In this document: positions 53,131 to 62,307 of the stretch, in pieces | Numbering within the stretch: the stretch's first letter is position 1 | Layout of the letters: each line of letters starts with the position of its first letter | Origin: Tateyamaria sp. ANG-S1 | Lineage (GTDB): Bacteria; Pseudomonadota; Alphaproteobacteria; Rhodobacterales; Rhodobacteraceae | Length of the DNA stretch: 64,000 bases | Direction of reading: 5' to 3' | Assembly (NCBI RefSeq): GCF_000814025.1 | Contig: NZ_JWLL01000006.1 | Location: 806,001 to 870,000 of the forward strand | Program-made: the position numbers and the translations under genes | The notes under the pieces: generated by a model | The model's input: the letters and a program-made list of their open reading frames with translations, nothing else | Databases searched by the model: none | What the model was told of the DNA's origin: nothing

Positions 53131-54794
53131 TGTACAGCTATTCAGAGTTCGACACCGCCTTTCTGGCCGAACGCAACCGCCAGTTCCGCGCCCAGGTGGA
53201 GCGCCGCATCTCCGGCGCGCTGACCGAGGACGAGTTCAAGCCGCTGCGTCTGATGAACGGTCTATATCTGCAACTGCACGCCTATATGCTGCGGGTTGCT
53301 ATCCCGTATGGCACGCTAAGCAGCGCCAAGATGCGTAAGCTCGCGGACATCGCAGAGCGGTGGGACAAGGGCTATGGCCATTTCACCACGCGCCAGAACA
53401 TCCAGTACAACTGGCCCGAGTTGAAGGACGTGCCGGACATGCTGGACGCGCTGGCCGAGGTGGGGATGCACGCCATCCAGACCTCCGGCAACACGATCCG
53501 CAACGTGACCGCCGACCATTTCGCAGGGGCTGCAGCGGACGAGATTGCCGACCCGCGCCCTGTGGCCGAGCTGCTACGTCAGTGGTCCACCGACCACCCC
53601 GAGTTCCAGTTCATGCCGCGCAAGTTCAAGATCGCGATCACCGGGTCCCCAAATGACCGCGCTGTGACCAAAGCGCATGACATCGGCATCCGTATGGTCG
53701 AGCACGATGGTGCGCGCGGCTATGAGATCATCGTAGGTGGCGGTCTGGGCCGCACGCCGATGATCGGCAAGGTCATCAACGACTTCCTGCCCGAAGCAGA
53801 CTTGCTGCCCTATCTTGAGGCCATCGTGTCCGTCTGGAACCAGATCGGTCGCCGCGACAACAAGTACAAGGCGCGGATCAAGATCACGGTGCACGAGCAC
53901 GGCATTGATGAGATCCGCCGTCTGGTCGAAGAACGCTTTGTCGAGACGCGCAAGACGTTCTCGGGCGTGGACCAGCAGATGCTGCGCGAGATCGAGGGGC
54001 ATTTTGCGCCGCCCGCCTTTGTCGAGGCCGACACCGCGCCCTACACGCGGGCATTGGAAACTTATCCGGCCTTCCGCGCCTGGAGCGACACCAATGTGAC
54101 GCCGCACCGCGATGCGGACCACGCAATCGTGACGATCAGCCTGAAGAAACATGGCGCGACACCCGGTGATGCATCGGCGGCCCAGATGCGCCTGATCGCG
54201 AACCTGGCCGAGACCTATGGCTATGACGAGATCCGGATCAGCCACGAGCAGAACGTGATCCTGCCGCATGTGCACAAAGCATCGCTGCCATCGATCTATT
54301 CGGCGCTCAAGGCCGAGGGGCTGGCGACCGCGAATATCGGCCTCATCAGCGACATCATCGCCTGCCCCGGCATGGACTACTGCGCGCTGGCTACAGCCCG
54401 GTCGATCCCGATTGCACAGGAGATTGCGACAGCTTTCGACGACCTGAAGCGCGAGCATGATATCGGTCAGCTGAAGATCAAGATCTCGGGCTGCATCAAC
54501 GCCTGCGGCCACCACCATGTGGGCCATATCGGGATCCTAGGTCTCGACCGCGCTGGGGTGGAGAACTACCAGATCACGCTGGGCGGCGATCACACCGAGC
54601 AGGCAAAAGTGGGCGACCGCGTGGGCCCAGGCTTCTCAGCGGACGAGGTCGTACCGGCGGTCGAGCGGATCGTGGACACCTATCTCGAACTCCGCAGCGA
54701 CGAAGACGAGGCATTCATCGACACCTACCGCCGCACAGGGCTCACTCCGTTCAAAGCCGCCCTCTACCCAGAGACGAAGGTGGCAGCGGAGTAA
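53130..54794 (+). CDS. cysI: Assimilatory sulfite (or nitrite/sulfite) reductase, hemoprotein
   Basis: 554 residues. Two ferredoxin-like half-domains (GYGHFTTRQNIQYNWPEL and later GYDEIRISHEQNVILP) and the siroheme-[4Fe-4S] cluster cysteines in ACPGMDYCALAT (C-x5-C) and SGCINACGHHH (C-x3-C). Reduces sulfite to sulfide. There is no cysJ, and a ferredoxin-NADP reductase gene closes the operon, so electrons may come through ferredoxin. Confidence 0.92.
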   Translation: MYSYSEFDTAFLAERNRQFRAQVERRISGALTEDEFKPLRLMNGLYLQLHAYMLRVAIPYGTLSSAKMRKLADIAERWDKGYGHFTTRQNIQYNWPELKDVPDMLDALAEVGMHAIQTSGNTIRNVTADHFAGAAADEIADPRPVAELLRQWSTDHPEFQFMPRKFKIAITGSPNDRAVTKAHDIGIRMVEHDGARGYEIIVGGGLGRTPMIGKVINDFLPEADLLPYLEAIVSVWNQIGRRDNKYKARIKITVHEHGIDEIRRLVEERFVETRKTFSGVDQQMLREIEGHFAPPAFVEADTAPYTRALETYPAFRAWSDTNVTPHRDADHAIVTISLKKHGATPGDASAAQMRLIANLAETYGYDEIRISHEQNVILPHVHKASLPSIYSALKAEGLATANIGLISDIIACPGMDYCALATARSIPIAQEIATAFDDLKREHDIGQLKIKISGCINACGHHHVGHIGILGLDRAGVENYQITLGGDHTEQAKVGDRVGPGFSADEVVPAVERIVDTYLELRSDEDEAFIDTYRRTGLTPFKAALYPETKVAAE

Positions 54795-54800
54795 GCATCC

Positions 54801-55559
54801 ATGCTTCATTTCGCCAAGAAAACCGCCCCCGGAGGGCCCACCAACCCGGAAGCCGACGTGATGGTCAGCGCGCTAAATGCGCAACTGACCCATCACGGCG
54901 CCACCGATGTGTTGCGTGCGGCGTATCAAGCGGTGCCGGACATCGCGCTGGTGTCCAGCTTCGGGGCGGAGTCGGTGGTGCTGTTGCACCTGGCGGCGAT
55001 GGTGAAGCGGGATGTGCCGGTGATCTTTATCGACACCGAGATGCTGTTCGCCGAAACGCTGGTGTATCAGCAGGAGGTGGCAGAGCGGTTGCGGCTGGAG
55101 AACGTCACCGTGATCCGGGTGGATGACATCTCAGCGCACGATCCCGATGGCACGCTGCATCAGCGCGACACCGATGCGTGCTGTGCTTTGCGCAAGACGG
55201 TACCGCTGCAAAAGGCGCTCGCACCCTATGGCGGCTGGATGACCGGGCGGAAACGGTATCAATCGGCCGGGCGGACGAGCCTCGAATTCTTCGAGGTCGA
55301 GGACGCCACCGGTCGGATCAAGGTGAACCCGCTGGCCCGTTGGTCGCCAGAAGACGTGAGCGACTACATGGATGAAAACCGCCTGCCCCGGCATCCACTG
55401 GTGGCCAAGGGGTATCCCAGCATCGGCTGTGCGCCCTGCACATCGCCGGTGACGGACGGAGAAGACGCGCGCGCGGGGCGCTGGCGGGATCAGGACAAGG
55501 ACGAATGTGGGATCCACTTCGTTGACGGAAAACTTGTACGAGTAGGACAAGAGACATGA
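54801..55559 (+). CDS. cysH: Adenylyl-sulfate (APS) reductase
   Basis: 252 residues. The PAPS reductase fold (LVSSFGAESVVLLHLA, VIFIDTEMLFAETLVYQ) plus the four-cysteine cluster motif: CC in DTDACCALRKTVPL and CAPC in YPSIGCAPCTSPV. The catalytic C-terminal Cys is in DKDECGIHFV. The Cys quartet marks the APS-type, [4Fe-4S] enzyme rather than the E. coli PAPS type. Stop overlaps the DUF934 start. Confidence 0.93.
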   Translation: MLHFAKKTAPGGPTNPEADVMVSALNAQLTHHGATDVLRAAYQAVPDIALVSSFGAESVVLLHLAAMVKRDVPVIFIDTEMLFAETLVYQQEVAERLRLENVTVIRVDDISAHDPDGTLHQRDTDACCALRKTVPLQKALAPYGGWMTGRKRYQSAGRTSLEFFEVEDATGRIKVNPLARWSPEDVSDYMDENRLPRHPLVAKGYPSIGCAPCTSPVTDGEDARAGRWRDQDKDECGIHFVDGKLVRVGQET

Positions 55560-55966
55560 CAATCGTAGTGACCGATCAGGGCTTTGGCCCCGACACATGG
55601 GAGCGCGGCTATACCCCGCTGGGTGAGGCGGCGAATGATGCGGCCGCACTGGATGTGCCGAGCGATGCGGACCCCGATCAGATCCCGCTAAATGCGGACA
55701 TCATCCGCGTGGATTTCCCCAGCTTTGCCGATGGGCGGGGCTTCACCATTGCGCGGATGCTGCGCCTGCGTGGCTATCAGGGCCGGTTGCGGGCCAAGGG
55801 GCATGTGATTTCCGATCAATATGCCATGGCCCGCCGGTCAGGCTTTGACGAGGTTGAGATCAGCCAGGCGCTCGCCGCGCGTCAGCCCGAAGACCAATGG
55901 CAGTTCCGCGCCGACTGGCAGAGCCATGATTATCAGGCCCGCCTGCGGGGCGCGTCCAATCACTGA
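55556..55966 (+). CDS. DUF934 protein of the sulfur assimilation operon
   Basis: 136 residues, the ATG overlapping the cysH stop (ATGA). The DUF934 core reads IIRVDFPSFADGRGFTIARM, then RGYQGRLRAKGHVISDQYAMARR. The family is always beside cysI/cysH and has no settled function. Followed by fpr after about 105 bases. Confidence 0.88.
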   Translation: MTIVVTDQGFGPDTWERGYTPLGEAANDAAALDVPSDADPDQIPLNADIIRVDFPSFADGRGFTIARMLRLRGYQGRLRAKGHVISDQYAMARRSGFDEVEISQALAARQPEDQWQFRADWQSHDYQARLRGASNH

Positions 55967-56071
55967 ACGCATCTGAGCCAGATCAAGGCACGCGACCTTT
56001 CGCGCCCTTACAAACCACGAAAATCCTTCCCAAATGGAGAGGCGCAGGTGTAAGCCTGCGTTGACATATTC

Positions 56072-56923
56072 ATGACCGAGCAAAGCCCCGTGAACGAGAC
56101 AACCGCCGTCAAGGCCACCCCCACCCTGCCCGACGCCCAGACTGTAACAGAGATCGAGCACTACACCGATCGCCTCTTCCGCTTCCGCTGCACGCGGCCT
56201 GCCAGCTTGCGCTTTCGCTCGGGCGAGTTCGTGATGATCGGCCTGATGGGCGATCCGCATCCTGAGACAGGCAAGCAAAAGCCGCTCTTGCGCGCCTATT
56301 CCATTGCGTCGCCGTCGTGGGACGAAGAGTTGGAGTTCTATTCCATCAAGGTACAGGACGGGCCTCTGACCTCGAAACTGCAGCACATCCAACCGGGCGA
56401 CGAGATTATCCTGCGTCCCAAGCCCGTGGGCACGCTGGTCCATGACGCGCTGCTGCCCGGCAAACGCATCTGGTTCTTTGCGACCGGCACCGGCTTTGCC
56501 CCCTTTGCCTCGCTCCTGCGCGAGCCGCAGACCTACGAGGATTATGACGAGGTCATCATCACGCACACCTGCCGCGAGGTCGGCGAGCTGACCTATGGCC
56601 GTGACCTGATCGAGAGCCTGAAGCACGACGAGCTGCTGAACGAGGTGATCGGCGAAGGGTTTTGGAAGAAGATCAAATACTACCCCACCACCACCCGTGA
56701 AGAGAGCCCGAAGATGGGTCGCATTACCGACCTGATGAAATCCGGTGAAGCCTTCGAAGACCTGGGTGTGGAACCGCTGAACCCGGAAAGCGACCGCGCG
56801 ATGATTTGCGGGAACCTGGCCTTTAACCTCGAACTGAAAGACATGTTCGAAGAGTACGGGCTGGAGGAAGGCGCGAACTCGAAGCCCGCGCATTACGTCG
56901 TGGAAAAAGCCTTTCTCGACTGA
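56072..56923 (+). CDS. fpr: Ferredoxin-NADP reductase
   Basis: 283 residues. FAD-binding RAYSIASPSWDEELEFYS and NADP-binding WFFATGTGFAPFASLLREP motifs; the C-terminal helix ending in EEGANSKPAHYVVEKAF. Oxidises NADPH to reduce ferredoxin or flavodoxin. Its position at the end of the sulfite reduction operon fits a supply of electrons to CysI. A weak FNR-like site (CTGAGCCAGATCAA, 55973-55986) lies upstream. Confidence 0.94.
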   Translation: MTEQSPVNETTAVKATPTLPDAQTVTEIEHYTDRLFRFRCTRPASLRFRSGEFVMIGLMGDPHPETGKQKPLLRAYSIASPSWDEELEFYSIKVQDGPLTSKLQHIQPGDEIILRPKPVGTLVHDALLPGKRIWFFATGTGFAPFASLLREPQTYEDYDEVIITHTCREVGELTYGRDLIESLKHDELLNEVIGEGFWKKIKYYPTTTREESPKMGRITDLMKSGEAFEDLGVEPLNPESDRAMICGNLAFNLELKDMFEEYGLEEGANSKPAHYVVEKAFLD

Positions 56924-56980
56924 TCGCGCACTGCTCGGACCCATGCGATAGGGTTGTCGGGACCGCTATTTGCACATCAC

Positions 56981-57003
56981 GTACCCGGCTAGCAGCCGGG
57001 TAC
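56981..57003. terminator. Convergent hairpin between fpr and the membrane protein gene
   Basis: GTACCCGGCT / AGCCGGGTAC, loop AGC, 10-bp perfect stem. The TAG of the minus-strand gene lies inside the hairpin. A bidirectional end signal is likely although T-runs are poor. Confidence 0.6.
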
Positions 57004-57765
57004 AGTCAGTCCTTGGGGCAGATTCGACAGTATTCTCAGCGTCACCCGCGCGCGGTTCATCACGATGTCCGCGAGGAATGCGAAGATGAAGCCGATCCAA
57101 AGCGCATACCAGACCCCGAGGAAGTCGTTGAACAGGATCGTGTAGAACCAGTTCGTTCCAAACACATAGATGATCGATGACGCGATGGTCGAGGCAACCA
57201 TCAGCATCGCAGGCACAAACACCGCATGCCGCCGCTCGCGCGGAACGCATGTTGCGCCCAGAACGCCCGCAAAGGCGACAACGTTGATCAGCAGAAATGT
57301 TATAAGCTCTGTGTACAGGGCCGCGACCGTGGTTTCATAGCGCCCCTTGATGAAGTCGGCCAAGCGGTTTTGCCCCTGGCCCAGCACTGCCGCACGGGCC
57401 TGTAATCCGGCGCGGATCGCTTCGGCACGGGCGCTCACCGCCTCGGGCGCGGCGTGGCCGCAGGTGCACAGGTTTTCGACAATGGCCCCAACCACTTCGG
57501 GCAGGTCGGAGGCCGACATCTCATCCAGCCTGTCTTGCCGAATTCCCAGTTGAGACGAGAACCGACTCAGCCCCTCCAGAACGCCGTCGACCGCGGGTTG
57601 GTTGGCCAGGTCCGGGTAACGCTCGATCACGGCGCGCGTCACTTCTGATTTCGTGAAACTGATGGCAGATCGTTCAAATGCATTCGGCAGCATCATAACC
57701 ACCGCCAAAAGGCCGCCAAACAGCAGCAGTCCCAGAGTTCCAATACTACGTAGAAAAAGTGTCAT
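56989..57765 (-). CDS. Unknown membrane protein
   Basis: 258 residues. An N-terminal membrane segment (LGLLLFGGLLAVVMML), a hydrophilic, probably periplasmic region (residues 30-150) with two Cys (NLCTCGHAAP), then three membrane segments (LITFLLINVVAFAGVLGATC, FVPAMLMVASTIASSIIYVF, WYALWIGFIFAFLADIVM). No family recognised. It is convergent with fpr. Confidence 0.7.
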   Translation of the reverse strand: MTLFLRSIGTLGLLLFGGLLAVVMMLPNAFERSAISFTKSEVTRAVIERYPDLANQPAVDGVLEGLSRFSSQLGIRQDRLDEMSASDLPEVVGAIVENLCTCGHAAPEAVSARAEAIRAGLQARAAVLGQGQNRLADFIKGRYETTVAALYTELITFLLINVVAFAGVLGATCVPRERRHAVFVPAMLMVASTIASSIIYVFGTNWFYTILFNDFLGVWYALWIGFIFAFLADIVMNRARVTLRILSNLPQGLTVPGC

Positions 57766-57935
57766 CGGGCGATGATGTCAGCTTGCGTGTCGCCCGCAAG
57801 TGGCCGGTGTGATAAACCTTCTGCGCAGGCCAAACGGCGCCGATTGTTATCGCCGCCATGATGTCGCCTGCCCCGGCTGACCGCGCAAGACGGACGATCC
57901 GAGTGATCAAAGGGCAACTGTCACTTATTGAATGC

Positions 57936-58784
57936 TTAGGCCGATGTCCCTTGCGCGCGGAGTTTCAGGAACGTGTCGATCAGTGTCATGTCCTTTGCCA
58001 CGTCCGGCCCGAAGACGGAGTTGTGCGTCCAACTGAGCGACAGGGCGCTGTAAGCCGCCGCCCATGACAGCATGTAGCTTTGGGTCACGTTCAGGGCCGC
58101 CGACCATTGTTCCGCCCGCCGCAGGATCACCGCCGGATCGGAAAAGAGCGTGTCCGACCCGAGCGGGTTGCGAAAGGCGTTGGCCAGTTCGAAGGTCGGC
58201 TCGCCCAGCACGCCCTTGGCATCGAAGGCAAGAAAGCCCCGCGCGCTGCCGCGCACGTTGTCGTGGTGCAGGTCCCCGTGCAGGGCGCGGATGTTCGTTT
58301 GTTTGGCCAGCAGGTCAGTGGCCAGCCTGCGCGCTGCCTGCACCGTGGCCCGAACTTGGGGCGGGCAATCGGGGGTGAAGGTCGCGGCAAAGAGTGCTTT
58401 GAACCGGTTGGGCAGTGGATCGAGGCTGTGCGGTGGTGTGACATCCGCTTTGTGAAGCTCTTGCGCGACATCTCCAAGAATGTGTGTGGCCTGCGCGTCA
58501 TCGCCGTTCCGCGCCATGTCCCCCAACGATGGGCCATCCAGCCACTCCATCAAGATCGCAGCCCCGTGTTGACGGTAGATGCGGACCGCTCCAACGCCGT
58601 CTTGCGCTGTCAGCAAATCGAAGCCCGGTGCCTCGTCCCGCAGGTCATCGTCTTTGTAGCGCTTCAGGCAGGCGAATGTGCCATCCGCCTGTTTGACCCG
58701 CCAGATCGATGCGATGGGCGTTTCGGTCACGTGTTGGGGGTCGGTGACGTTGAATTCTGTGAGAAGGCGGGGGTCGGCGTGCAT
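57936..58784 (-). CDS. APH(6)/hydroxyurea-type kinase
   Basis: 282 residues from the ATG at 58784; a GTG at 58817 is an alternative. Kinase motifs: GTFACLKRYKDDD, the catalytic loop in RALHGDLHHDNVR, and FLAFDAKGVLGEPTFELANA, typical of APH_6_hur. Such kinases modify streptomycin-like compounds or other small molecules; resistance is not shown here. No clear ribosome site. Confidence 0.8.
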   Translation of the reverse strand: MHADPRLLTEFNVTDPQHVTETPIASIWRVKQADGTFACLKRYKDDDLRDEAPGFDLLTAQDGVGAVRIYRQHGAAILMEWLDGPSLGDMARNGDDAQATHILGDVAQELHKADVTPPHSLDPLPNRFKALFAATFTPDCPPQVRATVQAARRLATDLLAKQTNIRALHGDLHHDNVRGSARGFLAFDAKGVLGEPTFELANAFRNPLGSDTLFSDPAVILRRAEQWSAALNVTQSYMLSWAAAYSALSLSWTHNSVFGPDVAKDMTLIDTFLKLRAQGTSA

Positions 58785-58841
58785 GTCACAGAGTTGGCTG
58801 GTGCGTGACGCTTGCACAATATGAAATGCGACTGTTTGCCA

Positions 58842-58876
58842 TGAAAAAGGCCGCGCTCCGATGGGGGCGCGGCCTT
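58842..58876 (-). terminator. Intrinsic terminator of the Ala-rich protein gene
   Basis: AAGGCCGCGC (58847-58856) pairs with GCGCGGCCTT (58867-58876); on the minus strand the T-run at 58842-58848 follows. 24 bases after the stop at 58900. Confidence 0.85.
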
Positions 58877-58899
58877 GAATGTCGTCGCAAGGAGCGTGC

Positions 58900-59706
58900 T
58901 TAGAGGCCCATAGCTTGCTTCAACTGGTCCAGAAGCCCTTGCAGCAGTTCGGGGTTGTTCTGCGCCTGTTCGATCCCGGTCTTGAGCGTGGTTTTCTGTA
59001 CGACGCTCAGCGCTTCGGAATTGTCGATCATCTCGGCCACGCGGTCGAAGTCGAAGCCATCGACGGTGAACAACTCTGCGACGCCGCCTGCGTTCGCGAC
59101 CTCTTCGGTGCCTTCGGTTGCCGCTTCGGCAGCCTGATCCACGGCTTCTTCGGTTGCAGTCTCGGTGGCTTCGGATGTTGCGTCGGCCGTTTCCGTCGTC
59201 GCCTCAGTCGTTTCAGTGACCGCCTCGGTCGCCTCCGTGGCTGCGTCTGTTGTGGCTTCTGCCGCGTCGGCAGCTGTGTCCGTTGCGGTCTCAGTGGCAT
59301 CTGCCGCACCGTCGGTGAGCGCCGAGATGGCGTCGTTGACGGTCTCTGTTGCCTCTTCGACCGCTGCGCTTGCTGCGTCGGTCGCGGCATCAACGGCGTT
59401 GTCTGCCGCTGTCGCTGCGTCTTCGGCCAGGTTTTGAGCGCCTTCGACTGCGTCCGTGGCCGCTTCTTCGACCGCGGCTGCGGCGTCTTCGCCGGCGGCA
59501 GTTGCGGCATCGACAGTGTCCGTCACCACTTCTTCGGTTGCGTCGGCAGCTTCACCAGCGGCCTCGCTCGCGCTGTCGAGCGCTTCGGGTGCGTTCACGG
59601 CGTCGGCGGCCTGGGTTGCTACCTCTTGCGGGGTCTGACCTGAATAGAGCAGGTACGCCCCGCCCGCGATCACAACCGCCACGATAATCCAGATCAGATT
59701 TTTCAT
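58900..59706 (-). CDS. Membrane-anchored Ala/Thr/Glu/Asp-rich repeat protein
   Basis: 268 residues from the ATG at 59706 (MKNLIWIIVAVVIAGGAYLL, an N-terminal anchor). Residues about 35-210 are a low-complexity run of Ala, Thr, Glu, Asp and Val, roughly repeating (ATETATDTAADAAEATTDAA), which should form a long amphipathic helix or coil. The last 50 residues (VDGFDFDRVAEMIDNSEALS, then LLDQLKQAMGL) are a separate domain. Probably periplasmic. The antisense strand is open by chance of the repeat. Confidence 0.7.
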   Translation of the reverse strand: MKNLIWIIVAVVIAGGAYLLYSGQTPQEVATQAADAVNAPEALDSASEAAGEAADATEEVVTDTVDAATAAGEDAAAAVEEAATDAVEGAQNLAEDAATAADNAVDAATDAASAAVEEATETVNDAISALTDGAADATETATDTAADAAEATTDAATEATEAVTETTEATTETADATSEATETATEEAVDQAAEAATEGTEEVANAGGVAELFTVDGFDFDRVAEMIDNSEALSVVQKTTLKTGIEQAQNNPELLQGLLDQLKQAMGL

Positions 59707-59908
59707 TGCCACATCCTTTGTACGTCTTTCGGTCAACGCCGTGACCGCGTGTTTGGTTCCAGCCTTGAGATGCGTGGCACATTGAAAAGGTTCAAGGGGG
59801 AAAATCGTAGATTTGGTCGCAGGATGGCCGATTCATAGGGTTGAAGAAAACCGGGCCAAAGGCTATTTTTCGGCCTCATATTTTTGGAACGATCAAAGGA
59901 CGACCACC

Positions 59909-60460
59909 ATCGCTCGCAGACCCCACAACGCGCCGCCGCAAAGAGATACTGGCCCGCGCGTCAACGACAAGATCCGTGCCCCCGAAATCCGTCTGATTGG
60001 CGCAGATGGTGAGAACGTCGGCGTTGTCAGCCCCGCCCGTGCCATGGACATGGCCGATGATGCCGGGCTGGACCTGGTCGAGATTTCGCCAAACGCCAAC
60101 CCGCCCGTGTGCAAGATCATGGATTTCGGCAAGTTCAAGTACGAACAGCAAAAGCGCGAGAGCGAGGCCCGCAAGAAGCAGAAGGTGATCGAGGTGAAGG
60201 AGGTGAAGTTCCGCCCCAACACCGACACCAACGATTATGACGTGAAGATGCGCAACGTTTTCAAGTTCCTGGAGAACGGCGACAAGGTAAAAGTCACCCT
60301 GCGGTTCCGGGGCCGTGAGATGGCGCACCAGAACCTTGGCCGCGAATTGCTGGAGCGGGTTGCCGACGACACCAAGGAGATCGGCAAGGTCGAGAACTTC
60401 CCCAAGATGGAAGGCCGCCAGATGGTGATGATGATCGGGCCACTGCCGCAGAAGGGTTAA
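59909..60460 (+). CDS. infC: Translation initiation factor IF-3
   Basis: 183 residues if started at the ATC codon at 59909 (giving [20 protein letters not shown] after the start residue), with AAAGGA 8 bases upstream. The conserved protein begins with MARRP-like residues in this family, and no ATG or GTG is in position. In E. coli infC starts at AUU, which IF-3 discriminates against; ATC is another such start. The C-terminal domain ([20 protein letters not shown]) is complete. A longer frame to 59813 has no such match. Confidence 0.9.
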   Translation: MARRPHNAPPQRDTGPRVNDKIRAPEIRLIGADGENVGVVSPARAMDMADDAGLDLVEISPNANPPVCKIMDFGKFKYEQQKRESEARKKQKVIEVKEVKFRPNTDTNDYDVKMRNVFKFLENGDKVKVTLRFRGREMAHQNLGRELLERVADDTKEIGKVENFPKMEGRQMVMMIGPLPQKG

Positions 60461-60482
60461 GTCGGTTCGATACTCATACGGG

Positions 60483-60509
60483 GGGCGTTGCGATGGCAGC
60501 GCCCTTTTT
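60483..60509 (+). terminator. Intrinsic terminator of infC
   Basis: GGGCGTTGC pairs with GCAGCGCCC (one U-G), loop GATG, followed by five T's. 23 bases after the infC stop. Confidence 0.88.
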
Positions 60510-60568
60510 GTTTTCGGTTACAGGCCCTTTCGTGGCATGGCTGCGCCATACCATTGCGGGCGCTGGTA

Positions 60569-60940
60569 TCAGACGTTCACGTTGTCGCTGGATGCGTCAG
60601 TGTCATCGGTATCGAAGAGCTTTGAACTCATCTCGATCATCTTGCCCGTCTCTGCCGTGTACTGATCCATCGCCTTTTGCAGGAACCGCATTTGCAGTTG
60701 CTGCACTTCCGCCGGGGACTTGGCATGCAAGAGCCCGTGCTGCAGGGCCACGTCCTCGCGCACGCGCTCTGCCACGAAGGTCATCCATTCTGCGCCCATG
60801 TCGCCCATGCGTTCGATGGTGGACGGGCCGAACCAGTTGAGCGCGCCAAGGCCCGCCGCCTGCCAGTTGGCCATCGCATCAAGCATGGTGCCGGTGGTCT
60901 GTGAGGTGTCTTTGGGTTTGGTGCCTTTGGTCTGGGCCAT
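60569..60940 (-). CDS. Phasin-like granule protein
   Basis: 123 residues from the ATG at 60940, with GGAGGAG 6 bases upstream. Mostly helical: MLDAMANWQAAGLGALNWFG then TFVAERVREDVALQHGLLHA, ending with an acidic tail (FDTDDTDASSD). Matches phasin-type proteins that coat PHA granules. A Lys/Thr-rich N-terminus (AQTKGTKPKDTSQ) is disordered. Divergent from the SDR gene. Confidence 0.75.
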   Translation of the reverse strand: MAQTKGTKPKDTSQTTGTMLDAMANWQAAGLGALNWFGPSTIERMGDMGAEWMTFVAERVREDVALQHGLLHAKSPAEVQQLQMRFLQKAMDQYTAETGKMIEMSSKLFDTDDTDASSDNVNV

Positions 60941-61116
60941 GCTGTCTCCTCCACTGATGGTTGTAGGGTAACACAGATGGGCGCAATTGCGGTTGATCAT
61001 GCTCAAAAACGGTGGCCGATTGCTGTGACGTGCTGACATCTTGTGCAATTGTCTGTGTCTTGACCTCTGCGTGGCGGCGCAAGACAAGGTGGACACGTAT
61101 CAACCGGAGGTGAGCC

Positions 61117-61866
61117 ATGCCCGAATTCGCACGTTATCCAAGCCTTGAAGGCACGCCTGTTCTGATCACCGGGGGTGCGTCGGGAATCGGTCGCCTCACG
61201 GTCGAGGCGTTTGCAGATCAGGGCGCGAAGGTCGGGTTTCTGGATCGCGACGCCGAGGCGTCGGCGGAGGTGAGTGCTGCCACAGGGGCCGCGCATGCGC
61301 TGTGCGACCTGCGCGACATCGAGGCGACACGGGGCGCCATTGCGGATCTGGCCGATCAGGTTGGCCCGTTCACCGTTCTCGTCAACAACGCTGCCCGCGA
61401 TGACCGCCATAATTGGCAGGACGTGACGCCCGAGTATTGGGACGAGCGGATGCAGACCAATCTGCGCCACATGTTCTTTGCCATTCAAGCGGTGGCGCCG
61501 GGCATGATTGAGGCGGGCAGTGGGTCGGTCATCAACCTCGGCTCCAATTCCTGGTGGGAAGCCGGGGGCGGCTTTCCAGCATACACCACGGCCAAGGCGG
61601 CGGTGCATGGGCTGACGCGCACGATGGCGCGCGATCTGGGCGATCACCGTATTCGCGTGAACACGGTGGTGCCCGGCTGGATCATGACGGACCGGCAGAA
61701 AGAGCTGTGGGCAACGCCTGAGGCTTTGGAGGCGCACCGCGCGCGCCAGTGCCTGCCGGATCTGATTGATCCGGTTTACGTGGCGCGGATGGTTTTGTGG
61801 CTTGCGTCTGATGATGCAGCGATGTGTACGGCCAACAATTTCATGGTCGAGGCAGGCTCGATCTGA
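61117..61866 (+). CDS. Short-chain dehydrogenase/reductase
   Basis: 249 residues. NAD(P)-binding TGGASGIGRL, NNAARD in the coenzyme loop, and the catalytic Ser (NLGSNSWW), Tyr and Lys (YTTAK). The C-terminus (DDAAMCTANNFMVEAGSI) is usual. Substrate unknown; an exact gene name is not supported. Starts after GGAGG. Confidence 0.9.
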   Translation: MPEFARYPSLEGTPVLITGGASGIGRLTVEAFADQGAKVGFLDRDAEASAEVSAATGAAHALCDLRDIEATRGAIADLADQVGPFTVLVNNAARDDRHNWQDVTPEYWDERMQTNLRHMFFAIQAVAPGMIEAGSGSVINLGSNSWWEAGGGFPAYTTAKAAVHGLTRTMARDLGDHRIRVNTVVPGWIMTDRQKELWATPEALEAHRARQCLPDLIDPVYVARMVLWLASDDAAMCTANNFMVEAGSI

Positions 61867-61870
61867 AGCG

Positions 61871-62239
61871 CTATACCTGCGCGGCGATAGCTACGATTTC
61901 GATTAGGGTTGTGCCGTTGTCCCCGATATCTGCGCCCATGCAGGCCCGCTGCGGCCAGTTCTCCGGTGGGCCGATCCATTCGGTCCAGACGACGTCCATC
62001 TCGCGTTTCATAGTCATGTCCTGCAGGTAGATGGTGACCTGTAGAAGCCGGGACTTGTCGCTGCCGGCCTCAGCCAGACGATCATTGAGAAAGGCCAAGG
62101 CATTTGTGGTTTGCGCCGCGATGCCCTGGGCGGCGTCGGGGTCGTAGGCCACCGCGTAGACCAGCCCGCCATGCGCAACGGCGAGGCTGCGCCCCCGCGC
62201 CGGGGCGTGCCAGCGTTGGATATCCTTATGTGGGGGCAT
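61871..62239 (-). CDS. RidA/YjgF-family protein
   Basis: 122 residues. The RidA core reads AQTTNALAFLNDRLAEAGSD then LLQVTIYLQDM and a terminal IEIVAIAAQV. Expected Arg contact in the family (usually SRAV...RVCMGA) appears as PQRACMGADI. Members act on enamine/imine intermediates. It is close to the SDR gene, convergent. Confidence 0.85.
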   Translation of the reverse strand: MPPHKDIQRWHAPARGRSLAVAHGGLVYAVAYDPDAAQGIAAQTTNALAFLNDRLAEAGSDKSRLLQVTIYLQDMTMKREMDVVWTEWIGPPENWPQRACMGADIGDNGTTLIEIVAIAAQV

Positions 62240-62307
62240 TTTATTCTTCCTCAGACATGCAAAAGGCCCGGGGCATGCCCGAGCCTTTCGATTGTTCTAA
62301 GCGAATG

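Noticed and set aside
58879-59643. Cys/Gly/Arg-rich frame opposite the Ala-rich protein
   Set aside because: Produced by complementing a repetitive Ala/Thr/Glu coding tract.
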